DNA of 64,000 bases from Chroogloeocystis siderophila 5.2 s.c.1 (GTDB lineage: Bacteria > Cyanobacteriota > Cyanobacteriia > Cyanobacteriales > Chroococcidiopsidaceae): contig NZ_MRCC01000007.1 of NCBI RefSeq assembly GCF_001904655.1, forward strand, positions 1 to 64,000, in the 5' to 3' direction. Shown here one piece after another: positions 38,386 to 46,049 of the stretch; the stretch's first letter is position 1, and the number at the start of each line of letters is the position of its first letter. The notes below the pieces were generated by a model, which was not told the DNA's origin, ran no database searches, and saw only the letters and a list, made by a program, of their open reading frames with translations. Made by a program: the position numbers and the translations under genes.

Positions 38386-40041
38386 ATGACTTCCGCAACA
38401 CCCACTTCTTCTACCAACCTACGGCGAACTATCCGACCAATCGGCGCTGCCGCACTGCATGGCATCGTGTTTGTTGACAATAAACTTATTGCTATTGATC
38501 CGGTTAAAGGACATCTACTACAAATCGATCCTACCAACGACAACACAACAATCATCAATCCTCACGCGACTTTCGAATTTGTCGATGTCACAGGAATATC
38601 TTGGTGGGAGAACACACTCTGGTTGGCACGTGAAAACACAGTGTATTTTTGCCAGCTAAATGATTTTAAGTTACAAGAGTTCGTGACCTTACCCTATCCG
38701 GCGAATGGGATTGCTGTGTGGGCATCAACAGTTTACGTAACGTGTCAAAAAACTGGTTATATTCTCATTTTTGACCGCGAAACAAAACGTCAAATTACGC
38801 AGTTTTACGCGCCAGGAGTCGGGGTAGAAAATATCACCGTTCGTGATGAAGAGTTGTGGGTTTGCGATACAACAGAACAAAGCGTTTATTGCCTAGAACG
38901 CGCCACTGGAGATATCAAGTTTAGCGTGTTGACTCCTTTTGCTTCGCCTACGGGCATAGCATTTTATGCTCATCAAGGTGGAGAAACGCTGTATGTTGCG
39001 TATGCTGACGAAGAAGCCTACATCCGCGATAATCCCAACGCCGACCCATCGCATGAATTAACGTATCGCGATCGCACGTTTGTCCATCCTTTATATTATT
39101 ACTACAATTCCAACGAACACTATGCGCTGTCGAATGGCTACTTGCTGGAGATGATCTATGCGGAGGAAATTGCTCCGTTAGAAGATGTTCATGCCTTAAA
39201 GCAAGTTGAGTGGCGCATTGCTTTACCAGCAGAAACTGACCGTCAAAAAGTCAAACACGTTGAACCTATTGGTTTACCCTTTACCGAAGAAGTTGTAGAA
39301 GGACAGCGCGTCGCTGTCTTTAAATTTGATAGTCTGCAACCGAGTGAAAGACATATCTTTGGCTGGAGAGCATTAATCGAGGTACGCGGTATCAAATATC
39401 GTCTCACTCCTAGAGACGTTGAAGATCTCCCTAACTTATCAACGGAATTTCAATCGCGGTACTTGGTTGATGATGATGAATTAGCGATGGATCAGCTAAT
39501 TGTCCGTCGTGCGGCGAAAGAAGCAATTGGAACCGAAACGAATCTTTTGCGTAAAGCTTACAAAATTCGTAACTATGTTTACGATGAATTGTCCTATGGT
39601 ATCAAACCACACATTGATACGCCCGATGTTGTTTTAGATCGTGGTATTGGTTCCTGCGGCGAGTACGTTGGGGTTTTACTCGCGCTGTTAAGGCTTAATG
39701 GTATTGCGTGTCGCACAATCGGTCGCTATAAGTGTCCTCCTTATGCCGAACAACGGGGCGTTCCGCTACAACCAGACTTTAACCATGTTTGGTTAGAATT
39801 TTACGTACCAGGGTTAGATAAGTGGTTGCCTATGGAATCCAATCCTGATGATGTGGTAGAAAACGGTCCTTATCCTTCACGCTTTTTTATGGGATTAGCT
39901 TGGTATCACATCGAAATTGGTAAAGGTATATCATTTGAAACAATAACAAGCAAAGGCTTGCCACTCGAAGAAATTTCACTTGGTGATATTGCCATCAACC
40001 ACATCCGCTTTACCATTTTTGAAGAATTGCCACCGCTGTGA
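38386..40041 (+). CDS. Beta-propeller / transglutaminase-like fusion protein
   Basis: 551 residues from the ATG at 38386 (a GTG at 38380 is possible). Residues about 25-210 show six-fold weak repeats with NGIAVWASTVYVTCQKTGYI and ENITVRDEELWVCDTTEQSV, as in NHL-like propellers. A linker follows, then a transglutaminase-like domain at about 370-510 with Cys in RGIGSCGEYVGVLLALLR, His in FNHVWLEFYVPG and the third acid/Asn in LPMESNPDD. No signal peptide is seen, so it is cytosolic. The substrate is unknown; transglutaminase-like folds include peptidases and amidases. It stands alone, with a repeat between it and rbp. Confidence 0.8.
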   Translation: MTSATPTSSTNLRRTIRPIGAAALHGIVFVDNKLIAIDPVKGHLLQIDPTNDNTTIINPHATFEFVDVTGISWWENTLWLARENTVYFCQLNDFKLQEFVTLPYPANGIAVWASTVYVTCQKTGYILIFDRETKRQITQFYAPGVGVENITVRDEELWVCDTTEQSVYCLERATGDIKFSVLTPFASPTGIAFYAHQGGETLYVAYADEEAYIRDNPNADPSHELTYRDRTFVHPLYYYYNSNEHYALSNGYLLEMIYAEEIAPLEDVHALKQVEWRIALPAETDRQKVKHVEPIGLPFTEEVVEGQRVAVFKFDSLQPSERHIFGWRALIEVRGIKYRLTPRDVEDLPNLSTEFQSRYLVDDDELAMDQLIVRRAAKEAIGTETNLLRKAYKIRNYVYDELSYGIKPHIDTPDVVLDRGIGSCGEYVGVLLALLRLNGIACRTIGRYKCPPYAEQRGVPLQPDFNHVWLEFYVPGLDKWLPMESNPDDVVENGPYPSRFFMGLAWYHIEIGKGISFETITSKGLPLEEISLGDIAINHIRFTIFEELPPL

Positions 40042-40057
40042 AATATGGCAGTAGACG

Positions 40058-40090
40058 TTGACCTCCGACCTCTGAACCCTGACCTCGACT
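40058..40090. repeat. GGTCAGAGATCAGG-family repeat before the rbp gene
   Basis: TTGACCTCCGACCTCTGAAC and CCTGACCTCGAC lies 17 bases after the fusion-protein stop and about 190 bases before the rbp start, in the likely promoter or leader region. Confidence 0.6.
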
Positions 40091-40225
40091 ATATTGTAAA
40101 TTTGAATTGCTCTTACGCTTTATTCCGTATCCCTCACGCTAAATTTTGTGTTAAATTAGCAGCCGTGAGTCAGATTCGGTTGAAAGCTTTGTTTTTGCTA
40201 CAGAACGTTTTCTGTGTTGACGGGC

Positions 40226-40274
40226 ATATCTCCGAAACTGGAGCTTTACAAACGAAATTGATTTTTGGAGATAT
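40226..40274 (+). promoter_or_regulatory. Leader structure hiding the rbp ribosome binding site
   Basis: ATATCTCC (40226-40233) is perfectly complementary to GGAGATAT (40267-40274), which contains the GGAG ribosome binding site four bases before the rbp ATG. A competing hairpin uses the same CTCC (40230-40233) with GGAG at 40240-40243 around GAAACT. The two folds are mutually exclusive, so the leader could switch between a hidden and an exposed binding site. Cyanobacterial rbp genes are cold-induced through their leaders, so a temperature switch is a sensible hypothesis. Confidence 0.65.
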
Positions 40275-40277
40275 TGA

Positions 40278-40589
40278 ATGTCGATCTACGTAGGTAATTT
40301 ATCCTACCAAGTTACCCAAGAAGATATCCTTGCAGTTTTTGGAGAGTACGGCAACGTCAAACAAGTTCAAGTTCCCACTGATCGCGAAACCGGTCGTCCA
40401 CGTGGTTTTTGTTTTGTGGAAATGTCTTCTGAAGCCGAAGAAACCGCAGCGATTGAGGCTTTAGATGGTGCTGAATGGATGGGACGTAGCTTGAAAGTTA
40501 ACAAAGCGAAGCCGCGTGAAGACAAAGGCAATCGTTATCGTGACAATCGTGGTAGCAGCAACGGTAAGTTCTCGCGGGGACGTTATTAA
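40278..40589 (+). CDS. Cyanobacterial RRM RNA-binding protein (Rbp)
   Basis: 103 residues. A single RRM covers about 1-80 with RNP2 IYVGNLSY and RNP1 RGFCFVEM, and the tail (NRYRDNRGSSNGKFSRGRY) is short, basic and Gly/Ser-rich. These proteins bind single-stranded RNA and several are cold-induced or direct photosystem mRNAs to membranes. The gene is followed 222 bases later by rpsU, the same order as the cold-regulated rbpA1-rpsU pair of Anabaena. GGAG ends eight bases before the ATG but can pair with an upstream sequence (see the leader structure). Confidence 0.94.
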   Translation: MSIYVGNLSYQVTQEDILAVFGEYGNVKQVQVPTDRETGRPRGFCFVEMSSEAEETAAIEALDGAEWMGRSLKVNKAKPREDKGNRYRDNRGSSNGKFSRGRY

Positions 40590-40811
40590 GTAAGAGTAAG
40601 CGGGGGCTAGTGGTTAGTGACTAGAGCAGAACTAGAGGCTAGTGTATCAATACAATAACTTCACTGAGTGTTATTAGTTCTTGCTCTAAAAGCTTCTCAG
40701 GGCTATAGCTTCCTTTGCTTTCTCTGCTCTATAACTGACCTCTAAGCTATGTTTTAGATCAACCTAAAGCCGCATTACAATTAGATTAGTTGTATTCAGA
40801 AAGGAGCAATA

Positions 40812-40991
40812 ATGACCCAAGTGGTTCTAGGAGAAAATGAAGGTATTGATTCAGCTTTGCGGCGATTTAAGCGCCAAGTTTCAAAAGCTGGCATTCTCGC
40901 AGATGTGAAATATCATCGGCATTTTGAAACACCGCAAGAAAAGCGTAAGCGTAAAGCAGTAGCAGCGCGGCGGAAAAGACGTTTTAGATAA
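40812..40991 (+). CDS. rpsU: 30S ribosomal protein S21
   Basis: 59 residues, read directly from the sequence: [19 protein letters not shown], then [20 protein letters not shown] and a basic tail ending RKRRFR. These match S21, a small-subunit protein of bacteria that helps initiation and is needed for Shine-Dalgarno pairing. AAAGGAG stands six bases before the ATG. The neighbour rbp and the bidirectional terminator downstream fit a cold-responsive rbp-rpsU unit, as in Anabaena. A weak short repeat lies between rbp and rpsU. Confidence 0.95.
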   Translation: MTQVVLGENEGIDSALRRFKRQVSKAGILADVKYHRHFETPQEKRKRKAVAARRKRRFR

Positions 40992-41082
40992 GATGTTTTG
41001 TTACCAGTCGTGCTTGACTTCATTGAATTCGGTAAGCTACTGGGAAAACATCAAAAGTATTCATTAGTGTAAGTGAAAAAAG

Positions 41083-41106
41083 CGGATTTTGTGATCGCAA
41101 AGTCCG
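41083..41106. terminator. Bidirectional terminator between rpsU and pth
   Basis: CGGATTTTG (41083-41091) pairs with CAAAGTCCG (41098-41106), with one G-U, around TGATCG. T-rich sequence follows on both strands (TTTTCGCTTTTA on plus; TTTTTTCAC on minus). It would end rpsU (plus) and pth (minus). Confidence 0.8.
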
Positions 41107-41127
41107 TTTTCGCTTTTATTGAGTAAG

Positions 41128-41766
41128 CTAAGAATCTTGCGTCGCAGCAAGATCAACTGTGTTATAGCGATTCATTGCTGTTTCTACTCCCTGCTTTAAA
41201 CACAATTCAACACAGTCAACTATTAATGGTAAAAGTTTAGATACTACTTGATTTTCTGTTGTAGAGAATCGCCCTAAAACATGCGAAATGGTATTACCGT
41301 TATTGCTAGCAGCTTGGTGCGGCTTACCAATGCCAATTCGTAGACGGGGAAAGTTTTGCGTACAGAGGTGGGCAATCGCGCTTTTCATGCCATTATGTCC
41401 CCCTGCTGAACCTGATAGACGCAACCGGATTTTCCCAACAGGTAAATCCATATCATCGTAAATCACTAAGATTGATTCAGGAGGCAGTTTAAACCAATCA
41501 ACAACCGCACGAATTGCCTGTCCTGAATTATTCATGTAAGTTAGCGGCTTAAGTAAGCGAATTTTTTCACGGTTTGGGCTAACGCCTTCGCCAAATTCTC
41601 CCTGAAATTTACGATTTTCTGATAACGGTATTTTCCAGGAACGTGCCAAAGCATCCACAGCCGCAAAGCCGATGTTATGTCGAGTTTGTTCGTATTTTGG
41701 TTCTGGATTTCCCAATCCGACAATCAGTTGCGGGATAACCACTGATTGTGGAGTCGCTTTTGTCAT
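41128..41766 (-). CDS. pth: Peptidyl-tRNA hydrolase
   Basis: 212 residues from the ATG at 41766; a TTG at 41799 would extend it 11 codons. Catalytic His in KYEQTRHNIGFAAVDALA, the substrate-binding PLTYMNNSGQAIRAVVDW and VIYDDMDLPVGKIRLRLSGSAGGHNGMKS are all present. It recycles peptidyl-tRNA dropped by ribosomes. It lies downstream of tatA and psbH on the same strand with a gap of 35 bases to tatA, a cluster order seen in other cyanobacteria. A shared terminator follows it. Confidence 0.95.
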   Translation of the reverse strand: MTKATPQSVVIPQLIVGLGNPEPKYEQTRHNIGFAAVDALARSWKIPLSENRKFQGEFGEGVSPNREKIRLLKPLTYMNNSGQAIRAVVDWFKLPPESILVIYDDMDLPVGKIRLRLSGSAGGHNGMKSAIAHLCTQNFPRLRIGIGKPHQAASNNGNTISHVLGRFSTTENQVVSKLLPLIVDCVELCLKQGVETAMNRYNTVDLAATQDS

Positions 41767-41801
41767 AACTAGCTTGTTTGTATTCGTCTCAGATCCCAAG
41801 C

Positions 41802-42074
41802 TTAACTTTGTGAGGACGAAGTTGTGTTATTTTCTGAAGTTTCAGCCGCAGCGATTTGCTTTGGTTCTAGTTGTGCGGTTGTCTGTACAGCTTGCTCAAT
41901 TTGTTCAGCTTCGCGCTTGAATTCATTTTCAAATTCTTTAGAAGCTTCTTGAAAACTACGGACTGCTTTACCCACACTGCGACCAATCTCTGGTAGTTTC
42001 TTAGGACCAAAGATTAACAGCGCCACAATCATAATGACAGCCATTTCTGGCAAACCAATTCCAAAAATATTCAC
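41802..42074 (-). CDS. tatA: TatA/Hcf106-type twin-arginine translocase subunit
   Basis: 90 residues. One membrane helix at about 8-24 (LPEMAVIMIVALLIFGP), then the conserved FGPKKLPEIGRSVGKAVRSFQ amphipathic helix (21-41) and a long charged, Gln/Ser-rich tail. TatA monomers assemble around TatBC to pass folded proteins across thylakoid or plasma membranes. It lies between psbH and pth on the same strand. TatA and TatB cannot be separated by sequence of this length alone; the Glu at the helix start favours TatA. Confidence 0.93.
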   Translation of the reverse strand: MNIFGIGLPEMAVIMIVALLIFGPKKLPEIGRSVGKAVRSFQEASKEFENEFKREAEQIEQAVQTTAQLEPKQIAAAETSENNTTSSSQS

Positions 42075-42169
42075 GCTTCAGTTCTCCTTTGTTTAAAAAC
42101 CAGGACTCCTCTTTTGGGCAATATGCCTGATTTTACCAGTCACTCACTACCCATCCAGTATAAAACTTC

Positions 42170-42192
42170 AAAAAAAACCCGGTTGAACCGGG
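42170..42192 (-). terminator. Intrinsic terminator of psbH
   Basis: CCCGG and CCGGG flank TTGAA (42178-42192), and on the minus strand are followed by eight T (42177-42170). It is 37 bases past the psbH stop at 42229. Transcription from psbH would end here before tatA, which therefore may have its own promoter. Confidence 0.85.
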
Positions 42193-42228
42193 ATTAAATG
42201 GGTGTTTCCCGCTTTGTTACAAGAGGAA

Positions 42229-42438
42229 TTAGCCACCTATGTTTGTCCAATCTGGAGAAATATCTGGTCTTTCAAAGAGTAGAGAAGAGTTGTAGATTTG
42301 CAGAATAATCAGCAGAAATACGAAAAATAACACCATAAATACTGCCATCAGTGGCGTTGTTCCCCATCCACGGGTCACTTTACCATATTCAGAATTCAAG
42401 GGTTTGAGAATATCTCCCAACCAAGTCCGTTGTGCCAT
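42229..42438 (-). CDS. psbH: Photosystem II protein PsbH
   Basis: 69 residues. [21 protein letters not shown], then [26 protein letters not shown] (one membrane helix, about 27-52) and [14 protein letters not shown] match PsbH. It is a single-helix subunit of photosystem II near CP47, needed for stable QA-QB function. The gene is divergent from psbN by 86 bases, the conserved arrangement, and ends at a clear terminator. Confidence 0.97.
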   Translation of the reverse strand: MAQRTWLGDILKPLNSEYGKVTRGWGTTPLMAVFMVLFFVFLLIILQIYNSSLLFERPDISPDWTNIGG

Positions 42439-42524
42439 GAGTCACCTTAAGATTCGTTGCAACAGCATTTTTTAATCTTCTGTAATATTCTATAGGAATA
42501 GCACTCATAATTTTAATCTAGCCC

Positions 42525-42656
42525 ATGGAACCCGCAACAGTTCTTAGCATTTCTCTCGCTGCTATTGTTATCGCGATTACAGCGTTGTCAATCTATACCT
42601 CGTTTGGTCCTCCTTCTAAGGAGTTAAGCGATCCTTTTGAAGACCATGAGGACTAA
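42525..42656 (+). CDS. psbN: Photosystem II assembly factor PsbN
   Basis: 43 residues, read directly from the sequence: MEPATVLSISLAAIVIAITA and LSIYTSFGPPSKELSDPFED followed by HED. A membrane helix spans about 6-26. PsbN is required to assemble photosystem II reaction centres rather than being a permanent subunit. It lies divergent to psbH, as in most cyanobacteria and chloroplasts. A strong terminator follows (42680-42720). Confidence 0.95.
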   Translation: MEPATVLSISLAAIVIAITALSIYTSFGPPSKELSDPFEDHED

Positions 42657-42679
42657 GACTTTGGCATAAAGTACGAAAG

Positions 42680-42720
42680 AGCTATTGTAGTGAATTTTGC
42701 TGCGCTACGGTAGCTTTTTT
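42680..42720 (+). terminator. Intrinsic terminator of psbN
   Basis: AGCTATTGTAGTG (42680-42692) pairs with CGCTACGGTAGCT (42703-42715), 13 bp with G-U pairs, around AATTTTGCTG and followed by six T. It overlaps the stop codon of the convergent mannosidase gene (42705-42707), so that gene's last codons and stop are part of the hairpin. Confidence 0.85.
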
Positions 42721-45700
42721 ACTGTAAATGAGCAAATCTTCCAAGGTGAAATTTGGTAAGTTGGCTCCAATAATTTATTGTTAGTGGTTCGTTCTAACAA
42801 ATCAACAGTTTCCTCCAAGGCGAGATCTAAATCACTGTTAAAAGATAACTGTGCCGCTTCTCCGTTACATTCGTAGCAGCGTAAAATCCATTTTTGAGAA
42901 TTGTCTTCTGACTGTTTAAACGCCGTCAAAATCAGGTTATCTGCTGATAAATCAAGAAAACAGCCTACTGGTAGTAAGTATTTTGAAACGCGATCACCTT
43001 GTGACACTAACACCACCTGTAGCGGAGAATTTAACTCATATCCGCGTCGTACTGTCTGGGCTTGTTGCCAATTACCTTGATGCGGATAAATCGCATACGT
43101 GAATTGATGATTTCCGCGATCTGCGTTTGGGTTTGGCCATTCTGCACCACGCAGTAACGTTAAGCGTAATTGATGAGGCTGGCTATCGTAGCCGTATTTG
43201 CAATCATTTAGTAAACTCACCCCATAATCATCCGTACTTAAATCTGCCCAGTGTAGCGCTGGTACTTCCCATTTAGCTTGTTCTGCTGGTGTTTCTGGCT
43301 TAGTAGTCCGCTGAATTGCACCGCAAGGAATTTCATAGGTTGCATAATCAGCTTCAAGGTTGAAAGGAAAAGCCGCTTTTACTAAAACATGACGCGATCG
43401 CCAGTTGACAGTAGTCTCTATTTTCAACAACGGTGAACCTGCTTGCAGCACATAATCTTGACAAAATTCTGATTCTCCGAGTTGACGCACAACGCGAATG
43501 CGACTTTGAATGATGCCTTGCTCTAGCCACTGAATTGATACAAGTTGCGCTGGTGGTAAAGGATGCTGTGCATAGTTGGGGTCAATGTTCCATGCATCCC
43601 AGTATTGACCACTATCGGTAAATCCTTGCAGTTGATTACCTCCGTCGGAATGCAATATCTCGCGATCGCACGTCTTATCAAAAACACTCTTCAAATTTCC
43701 GTTTTCACAATCAACAATGACCCGTAAAAATTCATTTTCTAGCGTCCCATCTTCAGTTTTTTTTCTATTATCAGAGTAATACTCAGCACCTGATATAATT
43801 TTTATATTATTGCCTTTTTCTTGCTCATTTTTTGTTGTATTATTTAATACATCGGTAGAAGGAGCTATAAACTTAAGTGCTACTAACCAAAAAACACGAT
43901 AACCTGTAGCAGGAATATCCTTAGCTCTAAATAATAGTGATCGAGCAGCAAGAATTTGGCAAGGTAGCTGATTTCCGTCTAAGTCGCAAACAAGCCAGTC
44001 TTGTGCATCAGGTAATGTCACGCTCACAACCTCAGAACGTTGCCAGTTGAGCGAATTAAACACAACTAAAGGTTGAGCGTCAGGATGCGGAGGTGGCGGT
44101 AATTTAATTTGAGATGCGATCGCACTTAACGACTGCTGAGTAATTTCTGCGGTAACTTGTTCAACTTCTTCCCAAGTTAGGTTAACCTCGGCGTAGACTT
44201 CAGGAATTGAAGAACCAGGGAGAATATCGTGAAATTGGTTAAATAAAACTTTCTTCCAAGCAGCTTCTAATTGAGCTTGAGGATAAACGAAGCCAGTCGC
44301 GATATTAGCTAGTGCGGCAAACAATTCTGCTTGATATAGTAATCCTTCACAACGGCGATTCCAGCGCTTTTGATCCGCGTGTGTGGTGTAACAACCGCGA
44401 TGAAATTCGAGATAGAGTTCATCTTGCCAGATAGGGAGGGGTGAGGAGCGAGGAGAGTGGAGCGAGGGGCAAAAGGTGTCTTCTTCAATTTGAGAACTAT
44501 TGCGGATTTGCTGAAGATATTTTTCTGCTGTGGTAAACCTCAGTTGGGGAAAGAAAGCAGAATTCTGCCATCTTTGGGCGACTTCTAACATATCGCGAGT
44601 CGGACCACCACCGTGATCACCGACTCCAGGAAGCCAGAGTGAAGATTTGAAACTTGTTTGCTGTTCCCACTTGCAGGCATAAGTCGCCATTTTGATCGGG
44701 TCAATACCTTCACCAATCGGCGCAGACATGAGACTTAATATTGTGCTTCCATCAGGCGATCGCCACCAAAAAGCACCATAAGGAAACTTTGTTGTATCGT
44801 TCCAGAGTAACTTTTGCGTGACAAAATACTCAATTCCGGCTTGCTGAAAAAACTGCGGTAACGTAGCGCAAAAACCAAAACTATCAGGTAGCCACGCTAC
44901 TGTAGAAATTGCACCAAATTTGTCTAAAACATAGCGTTGACCGTACAATAGCTGACGGACAATCGATTCACCACTGACTAAATTTAGTTCAGGTTCTACC
45001 CACAATCCGCCTACTATTTCCCAGCGCCCAGCATTTACTTGTTGTTGAATTGCAGCGAATAAATCAGGACGATGTTCTTCGATCCAAGCATAAAGCGCAG
45101 GTGTAGAATGACAAAATATTAATTCTGGAAAATCTTTTTGGAGATTGAGAACCGAAGTAAATGTCCGTTGTGCGGCTTTCCAAGTATCACTAATTGCCCA
45201 TAACCAAGCTAAATCAAGGTGTGCATGACCGAGAAGTTGAATTTGGCGTTGCTTAATCTCTTGTGCTAAGTATTGCACCGAAGAACGAACGGTAAGCAGT
45301 GATTCTGTAAATGCGTGCTGATCAGGTAGAATTGACCAATCAATTTCTGCAAGCGCTATCGCGAGGATTGATAATTTTTCAGGATAGAAGGTTTCTAAGT
45401 AACGTTGTAAAACCGCGAACTCGTCAGCAATAAAACCTGGTTCAGGATAGGCGGTGTCGGTAGATTCATAAACGCAAAGCGATCGCACTAAAGCCCCAGC
45501 ATCGTGATTTGGACTGACTAAGCGTAAAGTTACTGTAATTTCTTCGCCTGGTGTGACTGCTGAACTGAGCAATACGCGCGTTGAACAATCAAATAAGTCG
45601 CCTTCCTGGACAAGTTGACCATTAATATAAATTTGTGCAGCTTCCGCCCACCAGGTAAGCGCTAAGCGCAAACTTAAACCTGCAATTGGATACCCTGATA

Positions 45701-45920
45701 AATCATTGGGAATGACAAATTTTTGGGTTAACCACAGTACTTTTTGCCCCGCTGACCAAGCAATGTGTTCTCTAGCATTAAGTTTTACTTCAGCTTGTGG
45801 TGTTACTTGCGATTCATCTAAAATTCGCCAACGTGCTTGAACATTGACTTGAGTACAACCACGAAGTTTCTCAATAAGAGAAATTGAGTTGCTATAAGTT
45901 TGAGTCGCTGTAGAGGTCAT
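42705..45920 (-). CDS. Alpha-mannosidase, glycoside hydrolase family 38
   Basis: 1071 residues from MTSTATQTYS (45920); a longer start at 46013 is less likely. The catalytic region has QLLGHAHLDLAWLWAISDTW with metal-binding His and Asp, YVLDKFGAI, and the nucleophile-bearing WLPDSFGFCATLPQFF, then VTQKLLWND and GDHGGGPTRD. The all-beta C-terminal half fits GH38. It would cleave alpha-mannosides, probably in the cytosol as no signal peptide is seen. About 12 residues near 510-520 (CPSLHSPRSSPLPI) derive from a GAGGGGTGAGG repeat. It is convergent with psbN; the next gene starts divergently 130 bases away. Confidence 0.92.
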   Translation of the reverse strand: MTSTATQTYSNSISLIEKLRGCTQVNVQARWRILDESQVTPQAEVKLNAREHIAWSAGQKVLWLTQKFVIPNDLSGYPIAGLSLRLALTWWAEAAQIYINGQLVQEGDLFDCSTRVLLSSAVTPGEEITVTLRLVSPNHDAGALVRSLCVYESTDTAYPEPGFIADEFAVLQRYLETFYPEKLSILAIALAEIDWSILPDQHAFTESLLTVRSSVQYLAQEIKQRQIQLLGHAHLDLAWLWAISDTWKAAQRTFTSVLNLQKDFPELIFCHSTPALYAWIEEHRPDLFAAIQQQVNAGRWEIVGGLWVEPELNLVSGESIVRQLLYGQRYVLDKFGAISTVAWLPDSFGFCATLPQFFQQAGIEYFVTQKLLWNDTTKFPYGAFWWRSPDGSTILSLMSAPIGEGIDPIKMATYACKWEQQTSFKSSLWLPGVGDHGGGPTRDMLEVAQRWQNSAFFPQLRFTTAEKYLQQIRNSSQIEEDTFCPSLHSPRSSPLPIWQDELYLEFHRGCYTTHADQKRWNRRCEGLLYQAELFAALANIATGFVYPQAQLEAAWKKVLFNQFHDILPGSSIPEVYAEVNLTWEEVEQVTAEITQQSLSAIASQIKLPPPPHPDAQPLVVFNSLNWQRSEVVSVTLPDAQDWLVCDLDGNQLPCQILAARSLLFRAKDIPATGYRVFWLVALKFIAPSTDVLNNTTKNEQEKGNNIKIISGAEYYSDNRKKTEDGTLENEFLRVIVDCENGNLKSVFDKTCDREILHSDGGNQLQGFTDSGQYWDAWNIDPNYAQHPLPPAQLVSIQWLEQGIIQSRIRVVRQLGESEFCQDYVLQAGSPLLKIETTVNWRSRHVLVKAAFPFNLEADYATYEIPCGAIQRTTKPETPAEQAKWEVPALHWADLSTDDYGVSLLNDCKYGYDSQPHQLRLTLLRGAEWPNPNADRGNHQFTYAIYPHQGNWQQAQTVRRGYELNSPLQVVLVSQGDRVSKYLLPVGCFLDLSADNLILTAFKQSEDNSQKWILRCYECNGEAAQLSFNSDLDLALEETVDLLERTTNNKLLEPTYQISPWKICSFTVKKLP
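44434..44470. repeat. GAGGGGTGAGG repeat inside the mannosidase gene
   Basis: GGGAGGGGTGAGGAGCGAGG and AGAGTGGAGCGAGGGGC read in frame on the minus strand as a Ser/Pro/Leu stretch in the middle of the mannosidase. It resembles the copies in the FAD oxidoreductase and hybrid kinase genes. Confidence 0.65.
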
Positions 45921-46049
45921 ATTTTCGATAAAATCAGATTGTTTAATGAGTAAGTAACAATTAACGTAACGACAAGGCTGGTCACTGGTAATTGGAAAAA
46001 TACTTATTAACAATTACCCATCACCCATTACCCAAACCTAATCCATATT

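Noticed and set aside
40045-40293. 82-codon frame upstream of rbp
   Set aside because: It overlaps the rbp start and is partly made of a dispersed repeat and the structured leader.
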